A stretch of DNA of 64,000 bases, from contig CAVWIS010000017.1 in NCBI GenBank assembly GCA_963755055.1, forward strand, positions 1-64,000. Direction: 5' to 3'. How positions within the stretch are numbered: the stretch's first letter is position 1; each line of letters begins with the position of its first letter. Origin of the DNA: AP-16 sp963755055. GTDB taxonomy: Bacteria > Pseudomonadota > Alphaproteobacteria > Rhizobiales > Xanthobacteraceae. This document shows positions 57,327 through 64,000 of the stretch, one piece after another. A program made the position numbers and the translations under genes. The notes beneath the pieces are model-generated. The model was not told the origin of the DNA and searched no databases. It saw only the letters and a program-made list of their open reading frames with translations.

Positions 57327-58268
57327 ATGCTGACCTTCCTAGGCAAGCGGCTGCTGCAGCTTCTGCCCACCCTGTTCTTCGTCTCGGTGCTGATCTTCTT
57401 GCTGCAGCAACTGCTGCCCGGCGATCCGGCGGCCACCATGGCGGGGGAGGAGCGCGATCCCGAGGTCATCGCCCAGATCCGCCGCCAGTATCACCTCGAT
57501 CAGCCGCTGCCTGTTCAGTATGTGTACTGGATCAAGGGCGTGCTGTCGGGTGATCTCGGCGAGTCGATGCGGATCAAGGAGAAGGTGCTCGATCTCATCA
57601 TCGCCAAGCTGCCAGTGACGATCCAGCTCGCCGGCATGGCGATCGTCATCGCGCTCGCCATCGGGATTCCCGCCGGCATCGTCTCGGCGGTGAAGAAGGA
57701 CACGGTCTGGGACTACGCCGCCAACGGCTTTGCCCTGTGGGGCATCTCGACGCCGAATTTCTGGCTCGGCATCCTGCTGATTTTCCTGTTCTCGGTGGAG
57801 CTCGGCTGGCTGCCGGCCTCGGGCTATGTGCGCCCCTCCGAGGACTGGCGCGCCTCGCTCGCCTCAACCATCATGCCGGCCTTCGTGCTCGGCAATGCGA
57901 TCGCCGCGGTGCTGATGCGGCACACGCGGAGCGCCATGCTGCAGGCGCTGGGCAGCGATTATGTCCGCACCGCGCGTGCCAAAGGCCTTTCCGAGCGCAC
58001 CGTCATCCTCAAGCACGCGATGCGCAACGCGCTGACCCCGGTGATCACGCTGGGCGCGCTCGAGCTCGGCACGCTGCTCTCCGGCGCGGTGCTGACCGAG
58101 CAGATCTTCACCATACCGGGCTTCGGCAAGCTCATCGTCGACGCGGTGTTCAACCGCGACTACGCGGTGGTGCAGGGCGTCGTGCTGGTCACCGCCACCA
58201 CCTATATCGCGCTCAACCTGGTCGCCGACATCCTCTACATCCTGGTCAATCCGCGGCTGCGGGCCTGA
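57327..58268 (+). CDS. Peptide ABC transporter permease (DppB-like)
   Basis: 313 residues. Starts MLTFLGKRLLQLLPTLFFVSV, has GDPAATMAGEERDPEV and the periplasmic YHLDQPLPVQYVYWIKGVLS, LGEPM-like LGESMRI, and the end FTIPGFGKLIVDAVFNRDY. It forms the membrane channel with the DppC-like partner, whose gene follows after 4 bases. Confidence 0.92.
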   Translation: MLTFLGKRLLQLLPTLFFVSVLIFLLQQLLPGDPAATMAGEERDPEVIAQIRRQYHLDQPLPVQYVYWIKGVLSGDLGESMRIKEKVLDLIIAKLPVTIQLAGMAIVIALAIGIPAGIVSAVKKDTVWDYAANGFALWGISTPNFWLGILLIFLFSVELGWLPASGYVRPSEDWRASLASTIMPAFVLGNAIAAVLMRHTRSAMLQALGSDYVRTARAKGLSERTVILKHAMRNALTPVITLGALELGTLLSGAVLTEQIFTIPGFGKLIVDAVFNRDYAVVQGVVLVTATTYIALNLVADILYILVNPRLRA

Positions 58269-58272
58269 CACG

Positions 58273-59163
58273 ATGGTCGACGCGCCCTTCACCGGTTCCC
58301 TGATATCGGCGGCCGAGGAGGTCGCCGAGAGCCCGACCCGGCGCGCGCTCAGGCGCCTAGTTCGCCGCAAGGGTGCGGTGCTCGGCTTGATCGTGTTGGG
58401 GATATTCGCCGCCTGCGCTCTGCTGGCACCGCTGGTCGCGCCCTACGACCCGATCGCCCAGAGCTGGACCTCGGTGCGCAAGGCGCCGTCGGCGCTGCAC
58501 TGGTTCGGCACCGACGACGTCGGCCGCGACATCCTCGCCCGCGTCATTTTCGGCGCGCGCGCCTCGCTGATGGCGGGTGTCGTCTCGGTCGGCATCGCGC
58601 TCGGGGTCGGGGTGCCGCTCGGGCTCGTGGCCGGCTATCTCGGCGGCTTCATCGATGCGCTGCTCGGCCGCATCACCGACGCCATGCTGGCCTGCCCGTT
58701 CCTCATCCTCGCCATCGCGCTCGCCGCCTTCCTGGGCCCAAGCCTCACCAATGCGATGATCGCCATCGGCATCACCACCACGCCGATCTTCGTGCGGCTG
58801 ACCCGCGGCCAGGTGATGGCGGTGAAGGTCGAGGACTATGTCGAGGCGGCGCGCGCGGTCGGCAATCCGCGCTGGCGCATCGCCTTGTTCCACATTCTTC
58901 CCAATATCCTGCCGGCGCTTCTGGTGCAGGCGACGCTGTCGATCGCCGCCGCCATCATCGCCGAGGCGAGCCTGTCGTTCCTCGGCCTCGGCCAGCAGCC
59001 GCCGTCGCCGTCCTGGGGCAGCATGCTCAACTCGGCCCAGCGTTTCCTGATCAACGCGCCATGGATGGCGGTGTGGCCGGGGCTCGCGATTTTTCTCACC
59101 GTGCTGTCGTTCAACCTGGTGGGCGACGGCCTGCGCGACGCGCTCGACCCGAGAGAGCGTTAA
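58273..59163 (+). CDS. Peptide ABC transporter permease (DppC-like)
   Basis: 296 residues with GTDDVGRDILARVIFGARAS, the EAA loop (EAARAVGNPRWRIALFHILP) and EASLSFLGLGQQPPSPSWG, all typical of DppC/OppC. Last gene of the operon that starts with gamma-glutamyltransferase. Confidence 0.93.
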   Translation: MVDAPFTGSLISAAEEVAESPTRRALRRLVRRKGAVLGLIVLGIFAACALLAPLVAPYDPIAQSWTSVRKAPSALHWFGTDDVGRDILARVIFGARASLMAGVVSVGIALGVGVPLGLVAGYLGGFIDALLGRITDAMLACPFLILAIALAAFLGPSLTNAMIAIGITTTPIFVRLTRGQVMAVKVEDYVEAARAVGNPRWRIALFHILPNILPALLVQATLSIAAAIIAEASLSFLGLGQQPPSPSWGSMLNSAQRFLINAPWMAVWPGLAIFLTVLSFNLVGDGLRDALDPRER

Positions 59164-59191
59164 AAAGGGCCTGCCTGCCGCCAGCCGATCG

Positions 59192-59782
59192 TCAGCGGTC
59201 GCGCCAGCGCTCCCGCATGCCGCCCCAGCCCTGGCCATGCCGCAGGCCGATCGTGTTGAAGCGCGCCTTCTGCTCGTCGGTGAGCGAAGAGTAGAACTGC
59301 TCCAGGGCCGGGCGCACGGTCTTTACCGCCTGCAGCATGGCCTCGAGGCGTTTCTCCATCGCCTCCATGCGTCCCGTCGGCGTGAGCGCGGCCTCGGTGG
59401 GACATGCCGCCTTCATCTCGTCCACAGCCTTGGTGGAGGCGGCCTTCAGGCCGTCCAGCGCGGCGCGTTGCGCCTCGGTCGGCTTGACGGTCCGCTCGAT
59501 CTCCCCGATCCGCCATTCGGCAAACCCCGCCATCGGCGCCCCGCACATCGGACCGAAGCCGCGGGGACCCATCATGGCGGGTCCCATCATCGTGCCGGGG
59601 CCCCATCCGCGCAATCCGTCGCGGCCTTCCGGTCCGCCCGGTTTGCGCGGCTCGGCCGGGGAGGCCGGCGCCGCTGGATCGTCAGGGGCCGCCTGCTGGG
59701 CAAGCGCCGGCGCGATCGTGATGAACGCGGCAAGCGCGACAGCGCTCAGCGCCGCCGCCGACACCATCGGATTATTCCTCAT
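59192..59782 (-). CDS. Spy/CpxP-type periplasmic protein (LTxxQ)
   Basis: 196 residues. A signal peptide (to about AQQA) is followed by a Pro/Gly-rich stretch with MMGP repeats, then a helical part with RTVKPTEAQRAAL and SLTDEQKARFNT, matching the LTxxQ motif of Spy/CpxP family proteins, which act as periplasmic chaperones or metal-stress sensors. GAGGAG precedes the ATG at 59782. It lies 100 bases downstream of the metal-transporting ATPase gene on the same strand, which suggests metal stress. Confidence 0.82.
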   Translation of the reverse strand: MRNNPMVSAAALSAVALAAFITIAPALAQQAAPDDPAAPASPAEPRKPGGPEGRDGLRGWGPGTMMGPAMMGPRGFGPMCGAPMAGFAEWRIGEIERTVKPTEAQRAALDGLKAASTKAVDEMKAACPTEAALTPTGRMEAMEKRLEAMLQAVKTVRPALEQFYSSLTDEQKARFNTIGLRHGQGWGGMRERWRDR

Positions 59783-59882
59783 CGTGACGTCTCCTCTCGC
59801 GGCCACGTGGCAATGCACGCTGCGCAATCTGTCATTTCAATCCCATGCTGCCGCTCGCACGGTCATTGACCTTGGTCAACGC

Positions 59883-62174
59883 TCACCCGTCCGCCAGCGC
59901 GTGAAAAATCTCGTCCTCCTGGGCGAAGTGGAGGCGCAGCACGGCCTCGAGCCCGTAGAGCAGCCGCTGCAGCTCGTGGGCTACGGCAGTGTCGGGTCCG
60001 CCGGGCGGCAGGTCGGCGACCAGCCGCCCGAATGCCTGGGCGAGGCCAAAAATTTCCCGGTGGCCGCGGCTCATGGCGGCCATCGGGTCGTCGCCGCCGA
60101 TCAGCCGGCCGACCCGCGGATAGACCGCGGCGTCGTCGTGGATCTCGTGCGGCAGGACGCGCTCGCGCAACTCCGCATCGAGTCGCACCAGCGCGTCGCG
60201 GCTCGTTTCCGGGGGCTCGTCGTGCAGCCCGTCGGCCACCGCGCGAATCTGGTCGATCACCGACCGCAGCGCGTGATGCTCGCGGCGCAGCGACGTCGCC
60301 TCGGTGGCCGGAAGACCCGCCGGGCGGCGCGCCTCGCGCCCGGCGCCGAGCGCCCGCAAGGCGTTGAGCACTACCGCCGCGTCGATTGCTTCCTGGACCA
60401 GCGCGCCGGCGACCGGCGGCAGATAGCCGAGCGCGGCGACCGCCATGGCGGCGAGCGACAGTGCGATCCCGATCGTGGCGCTGGATACGGCGATCGACCG
60501 GGTGCGCCGCGCGATGGTGAAGGCCTCGACCAGGCGATCGACACGATCGACCAGGAACACGATATCGGCGGCCTGCGCCGACGCGGCCGCGCCGCGCGCC
60601 CCCATGGCGATCCCCACATGGGCGGCGGAGAGGGCAGGCGCGTCGTTGATCCCGTCGCCCACCATGGCGGTGATGCCACGCCGACGCGCCGCGGCGACGA
60701 CCGCGACCTTGCCTTCCGGCGACACGCCGGCATGGACCTCGTCGACGCCCAGCGCGGCGCCGACCGAGGAGGCGATGTCGGCCCGGTCGCCGGTCACGAG
60801 CTCGATGCGCCCAATTCCGGCCGCGCGCAGCATCCGGATCGCGCGGGCGGCGTCGGGGCGGATCTCGTCGGCCAGGATCAGCGCGCCCACGACCCTGCGG
60901 TCGATCGCCACCAGCATTACCGACAGGTCGTCGCGCACAGCGCGCCGGACCACGCGGTCGGTCTCCGCATCGCTTGTATTGGCCGACGACACGAAATCCG
61001 GGCTGCCGAGCGCCACGCGATGGCCCTCGACCGTGCCTTCGAGCCCGGCGCCGGGCGTCTCGTGGATCGCGGTCGCCATGGTGATCGCGAGCCCCCGCTC
61101 GCGCGCCGTCGCGGCGACCAACTCGGCGAGCACGTGCTGCGAGGCCTGTGCCAGCGAGCCGGCCAGGCGCAGCAGCTCGTTGCGGTCGACACCCGACGCC
61201 GCGGCGATCGCGGTCAGCCGGGCGTGCCCTTCGGTCAGCGTGCCGGTCTTGTCGAACAGCACCGTCTCGGCTCGGGCCAGCAGCTCGAGGGCGCCCGCGC
61301 TCTTGATCAGGACGCCGCGCCGGGCGGCGCGCGACATGCCGGACACGATCGCCGCCGGGACCGCCAGGATGAGCGGGCAGGGCGTCGCCACCACCAGCAC
61401 CGCCAGCGCCCGCAGCGGATCGCCGGTCGCCACATAGGCGATCGTGGCGAGCGCCGCGGTTACTGCCAGAAAGAGCATCGCCCAGCGGTCGGCGAGCCGT
61501 GCCATCGGGGCCTTGGAGCGCTGCGCCGCCTCGACCAGGCGGATGATGCCCGCATAGGTGCTCGCCGCGGCGGCCCGTGTCGCCACCATGGTGAACGGCG
61601 AGCCCGCATTGGCGCTGCCGCTGAGCACCAGGGCGCCGCGCAGCCGTTCGACCGGCAGCGGCTCGCCGGTCATGGCCAACTCGTCGAGCACCGCCGCGGC
61701 GTCGGCGACCAGGCCGTCCACCGGCACCACCTCGCCGGCGCGGACCAGGATGTGGTCCTGCGGCCGGATGTCCTCGATCGGAACGGCTGTGATCCCGCCG
61801 TTCTCGATCCGTTGCGCCGTGCGCGCCACGCGGCCGAGCAGGGCCGACATTTCCCGCCTGGCGCGGTGCTCCGCATAGGATTCGAGGGCCTGGCCGCCGG
61901 CGAACATCAGCGCGATGACGACGCCCGCCAGATGCTCGGCGAGCGCCAGCGCCCCCGCCATGGCGAGCGCCGCGATCAGGTCGAGGCCGACCTCGTGGCG
62001 CGCCAGGGAGCGCACGATGATGACGATCAGGACTGCGAGCACCGGAACGGTGCCGGCGGTCCAGATCAGCCCGGCCATATCTGCCTGACCCGCCGCAAAC
62101 GCCGCCAGGCCGGCGGCGAGCGCAAGCGCGGGGACTGCGACCAGGGCGATGGTGAACGTTCGGCTGGAGATCAT
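59883..62174 (-). CDS. P1B-5-type heavy-metal ATPase with C-terminal hemerythrin domain
   Basis: 763 residues. There is no N-terminal metal-binding domain, and about six membrane helices. AMTGEPLPV is the actuator loop, VVATPCPLILAVP the metal site in the membrane, FDKTGTLTEG the phosphorylation site (Asp), and VGDGINDAPAL the hinge. The QEAIDAAVVLNALR motif in a late helix matches P1B-5 ATPases (such as S. meliloti Nia, which moves Ni and Fe, as I recall). The nucleotide-domain motif reads SQHVLA where P1B pumps usually have S-x-HP, so P is V. The C-terminal 150 residues form a hemerythrin/HHE domain (REHHALRSVID, HEIHDD, SRGHREIF, LHFAQEDEIF). It is probably an Fe or Ni exporter gated or protected by the hemerythrin. 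Confidence 0.92.
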   Translation of the reverse strand: MISSRTFTIALVAVPALALAAGLAAFAAGQADMAGLIWTAGTVPVLAVLIVIIVRSLARHEVGLDLIAALAMAGALALAEHLAGVVIALMFAGGQALESYAEHRARREMSALLGRVARTAQRIENGGITAVPIEDIRPQDHILVRAGEVVPVDGLVADAAAVLDELAMTGEPLPVERLRGALVLSGSANAGSPFTMVATRAAAASTYAGIIRLVEAAQRSKAPMARLADRWAMLFLAVTAALATIAYVATGDPLRALAVLVVATPCPLILAVPAAIVSGMSRAARRGVLIKSAGALELLARAETVLFDKTGTLTEGHARLTAIAAASGVDRNELLRLAGSLAQASQHVLAELVAATARERGLAITMATAIHETPGAGLEGTVEGHRVALGSPDFVSSANTSDAETDRVVRRAVRDDLSVMLVAIDRRVVGALILADEIRPDAARAIRMLRAAGIGRIELVTGDRADIASSVGAALGVDEVHAGVSPEGKVAVVAAARRRGITAMVGDGINDAPALSAAHVGIAMGARGAAASAQAADIVFLVDRVDRLVEAFTIARRTRSIAVSSATIGIALSLAAMAVAALGYLPPVAGALVQEAIDAAVVLNALRALGAGREARRPAGLPATEATSLRREHHALRSVIDQIRAVADGLHDEPPETSRDALVRLDAELRERVLPHEIHDDAAVYPRVGRLIGGDDPMAAMSRGHREIFGLAQAFGRLVADLPPGGPDTAVAHELQRLLYGLEAVLRLHFAQEDEIFHALADG

Positions 62175-62322
62175 TGATGCGGATCCTCGCAGCCTGGCGC
62201 ATGACGGCCATGCGCCAGATCAATTGCCGGGACTTGACGGCGGCGCTTCCCCGGGCGACGACGCATGCGCCGCCAATGCGTGGCCGTGAGGAAATCTTGG
62301 GTGACTTTTCGAGGGGGATGAC

Positions 62323-63489
62323 ATGGCGTCGGGCACGACCGCGGACGAGGCGAAGATCCTGCAGTGGCTGGCAGAGCAGCGGCCCGCCATGCTGGCCCTG
62401 CTCGAGCAGCTGGTGAACACCGACAGCGGCAGCTACGACAAGGCCGGCGTCGATGCGGCTGGCGCCCATATTCAAAGCTTTCTCGACCAGCACGGGATCG
62501 TCCACGACACCGTGCCCAACGAGCGGTTCGGCGACGGCATAAGGGCGACCGTCGGCGCCGGCTCCAATACGACGATTCTGCTGATGGGTCACCGCGATAC
62601 GGTTTTTCCCAAGCAGGAGGCGTCGCGCCGCCCGTTCCGCATCGCCAACGGCCGGGCCTATGGGCCGGGGGTCGCCGACATGAAGGCCGGCCTGGTGATG
62701 AACGCCTTCGTGCTTGCGGCCTTCGAGAAGTTCGGCGGAGCGCCGGCCCCGCTGGTCGGCCTGTTCACGGCGGACGAGGAGATCGGCTCGCCGTCGTCGC
62801 GTCCGCTGATCGAGAGCGAGGCGCGGCGCGCCCGGGCGGTGTTCAACTCCGAGCCCGGCCGGCCGAGCGGGGCGGTGGTGAGCGGCCGCAAGGGCGGCGT
62901 GTTCATGCGCTTCGAGGTGACCGGCAAGGCGGCGCATTCGGGGGCGAACTTCTCCGCCGGTATCAGCGCCATCGACGAGCTCGCCAGAAAGGTGATCGCG
63001 CTGCACGCGATCACCGATCTCGACAAGGGCACCACGGTGAATGTCGGCCTGATCTCCGGCGGCCAGACCGTCAACACGGTCGCCCCCTGGGCCAAGGGCG
63101 AGATCGACCTGCGCTACGTGACCCCGGCCGACCGCGAGGTGGCGATGGCACGGATCTCCGAGATCATCGCCACGAGCTTCGTTGCCGGCACCAGCGCGAC
63201 GCTGGAGATCGCCGGCGAGTTCCTGCCTCTGGTCGAGAGCCCGGACGGCAAGCGCCTGTTCGATCTCTACACCGCGTGCGCCGGCCAGCTCGGCCTGAAG
63301 GTCGGAGCGGAATTCACCGGCGGCTGCGCGGATTCCGGATTCGCCGCCAATGTCGGCGCGCCGACGCTCTGTGCCACCGGGCCGGTCGGGGGCCTCGCCC
63401 ATACGCCCGAGGAATATCTCGAGGTCGAGACGATCGTGCCGCGGGCGCAGACATTGGCGCTGGCGGTCATGCGCGTCGCGCGTGCCTGA
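62323..63489 (+). CDS. M20-family carboxypeptidase, glutamate carboxypeptidase (CPG2)-like
   Basis: 388 residues, no signal peptide. Zinc residues in family order: His in LMGHRDTVFP, Asp in GPGVADMKAG, Glu-Glu in LFTADEEIGS, Glu in FNSEPGRPSG, and a late His in GGLAHTPEEYLE. A small dimerisation domain contains GKAAHSGANF. It removes C-terminal glutamate from folate analogues or acts on peptides. It may take part in using the peptides imported by the Dpp system at 52-59 kb. Start ATG at 62323. The ATG of the ATPase on the other strand is 149 bases away, so the promoters lie between them. Confidence 0.88.
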   Translation: MASGTTADEAKILQWLAEQRPAMLALLEQLVNTDSGSYDKAGVDAAGAHIQSFLDQHGIVHDTVPNERFGDGIRATVGAGSNTTILLMGHRDTVFPKQEASRRPFRIANGRAYGPGVADMKAGLVMNAFVLAAFEKFGGAPAPLVGLFTADEEIGSPSSRPLIESEARRARAVFNSEPGRPSGAVVSGRKGGVFMRFEVTGKAAHSGANFSAGISAIDELARKVIALHAITDLDKGTTVNVGLISGGQTVNTVAPWAKGEIDLRYVTPADREVAMARISEIIATSFVAGTSATLEIAGEFLPLVESPDGKRLFDLYTACAGQLGLKVGAEFTGGCADSGFAANVGAPTLCATGPVGGLAHTPEEYLEVETIVPRAQTLALAVMRVARA

Positions 63490-63589
63490 CGACACGCGAC
63501 GAGCCCGCAACTGTCGGCGCACCGCGATCGTTCGCCCTGAAAATCCATTACCGGCGACCTCCGGTCGCAAAACCGCAAGCGGAAACCTC

Positions 63590-64000
63590 ATGACCAGTCA
63601 TCTGTTCTCTCCGATCCGGCTCAACGGCCTCGAGCTGGCAAACCGCATCGTCGTCTCGCCCATGTGCCAGTACAGCGCCGACGACGGCAGCGCCAACGAC
63701 TGGCATTTCGTCCATCTCGGCATGCTGGCCAATTCCGGCGCGGCCCTGCTCGTCGTCGAGGCGACGGCCGTGGAGCGCCGCGGCCGCATCACCCATGGGT
63801 GTCTCGGCATCTATACGGACGACAACGAGGCGGCGCTCGCCCGCGCCATCGCCAATTGCCGGCGTCACGGCGCGGCGAAGCTCGGGATCCAGATCGGGCA
63901 TGCCGGGCGAAAAGCCTCCGCCCAGCGGCCGTGGGAAGGCGGCCGCCCGCTTAACCCCGACGAGGATGCCTGGGAGACGATCGCGCCCTCGGCGATCCCG
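63590..64000 (+). CDS. Old Yellow Enzyme-family NADH:flavin oxidoreductase, 3'-truncated by window end
   Basis: The first 137 residues of an FMN reductase: MTSHLFSPIRLNGLELANRI, SPMCQYSADDGSANDWHFVHLG and IQIGHAGRKASAQRPWEGG. The Cys in SPMCQYS and the HAGRKAS stretch mark the thermophilic-like branch with YqjM and XenA. It reduces activated C=C bonds in enones or nitro compounds. The ATG at 63590 fits the family start. Confidence 0.93.
   Translation, partial: MTSHLFSPIRLNGLELANRIVVSPMCQYSADDGSANDWHFVHLGMLANSGAALLVVEATAVERRGRITHGCLGIYTDDNEAALARAIANCRRHGAAKLGIQIGHAGRKASAQRPWEGGRPLNPDEDAWETIAPSAIP

Noticed and set aside
59337..62177. Forward-strand frame of 946 codons opposite the P1B ATPase
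   Set aside because: Composition (Arg, Gly, His, Asp-rich without hydrophobic core) is that of an antisense shadow. The minus-strand ATPase has all family motifs.
59863..63591. Minus-strand frame of 1242 codons across the ATPase and M20 genes
   Set aside because: It covers two genes in the wrong frame and contains only shadow-type protein.
62364..63593. Second forward frame over the M20 peptidase
   Set aside because: Out of frame with the zinc-ligand motifs and no ribosome site.

Overview
The window is GC-rich, densely coded DNA that looks like an alphaproteobacterium of the Hyphomicrobiales (Bradyrhizobium, Rhodopseudomonas or Rhodoplanes relatives). The pointers are a TIGR03809-type small protein, an IalB-like periplasmic protein, a succinate-dehydrogenase-like membrane domain joined to a ferredoxin and a cyclase, a hemerythrin-tailed P1B-5 metal ATPase, a TAXI binding protein, and several Liv and Dpp transport operons. 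The genus is inferred from gene content only. No rRNA, tRNA, CRISPR array, transposase or integrase was seen.

Region 1 (1-21.6 kb) is a nonribosomal-peptide island. The 3' part of an NRPS gene (A-T, C-A-T, C-A-T-TE) runs off the left edge. Its modules are near-identical over about 2.7 kb except in the A-domain cores, and the last A domain reads as glycine-specific. Convergent to it lies a peptide-importer operon (binding protein, two permeases, two ATPases). Then come an MbtH-like NRPS helper, a DUF697 membrane protein, a tiny membrane protein, a SyrD/PvdE-type cyclic-peptide exporter overlapping an SPFH/prohibitin protein, an unknown membrane-anchored protein, a second DUF697 protein and a small anchored protein. 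Together they could make, export, possibly re-import, and perhaps tolerate one peptide.

Region 2 (21.6-43.7 kb) is mixed chromosomal content: a redox-domain/cyclase fusion with altered catalytic residues; a caspase-like protein paired with a VanX-type D-Ala-D-Ala dipeptidase; an MFS carrier; a Tat-exported FAD oxidoreductase; a CGNR regulator divergent from an AraC/VOC/Ogt group with operator-like palindromes between them; a haloacetate dehalogenase; a beta-propeller protein; a TAXI binding protein; a D-2-hydroxyacid dehydrogenase; an ECF sigma/anti-sigma pair; and an IalB-like protein.

Region 3 (43.8-64 kb) is transport and catabolism: a branched-chain-type ABC operon (livG-F-K-H-M order), a TIGR03809-type protein, a small cytochrome c, and a long operon of gamma-glutamyltransferase, DUF1028 protein, two Dpp ATPases, two paralogous binding proteins and two permeases. 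A Spy-like protein and a P1B-5 ATPase with a hemerythrin tail follow on the minus strand. An M20 carboxypeptidase and the start of an Old Yellow Enzyme close the window.

A caution for every user: at least 13 genes or domains are interrupted by single-base insertions, never by clean deletions. They are clustered at 0.9-13.4 kb and 50.6-54 kb, and both protein halves stay conserved. This looks more like sequence error than decay, so interrupted genes are annotated as whole genes with the shift positions given.
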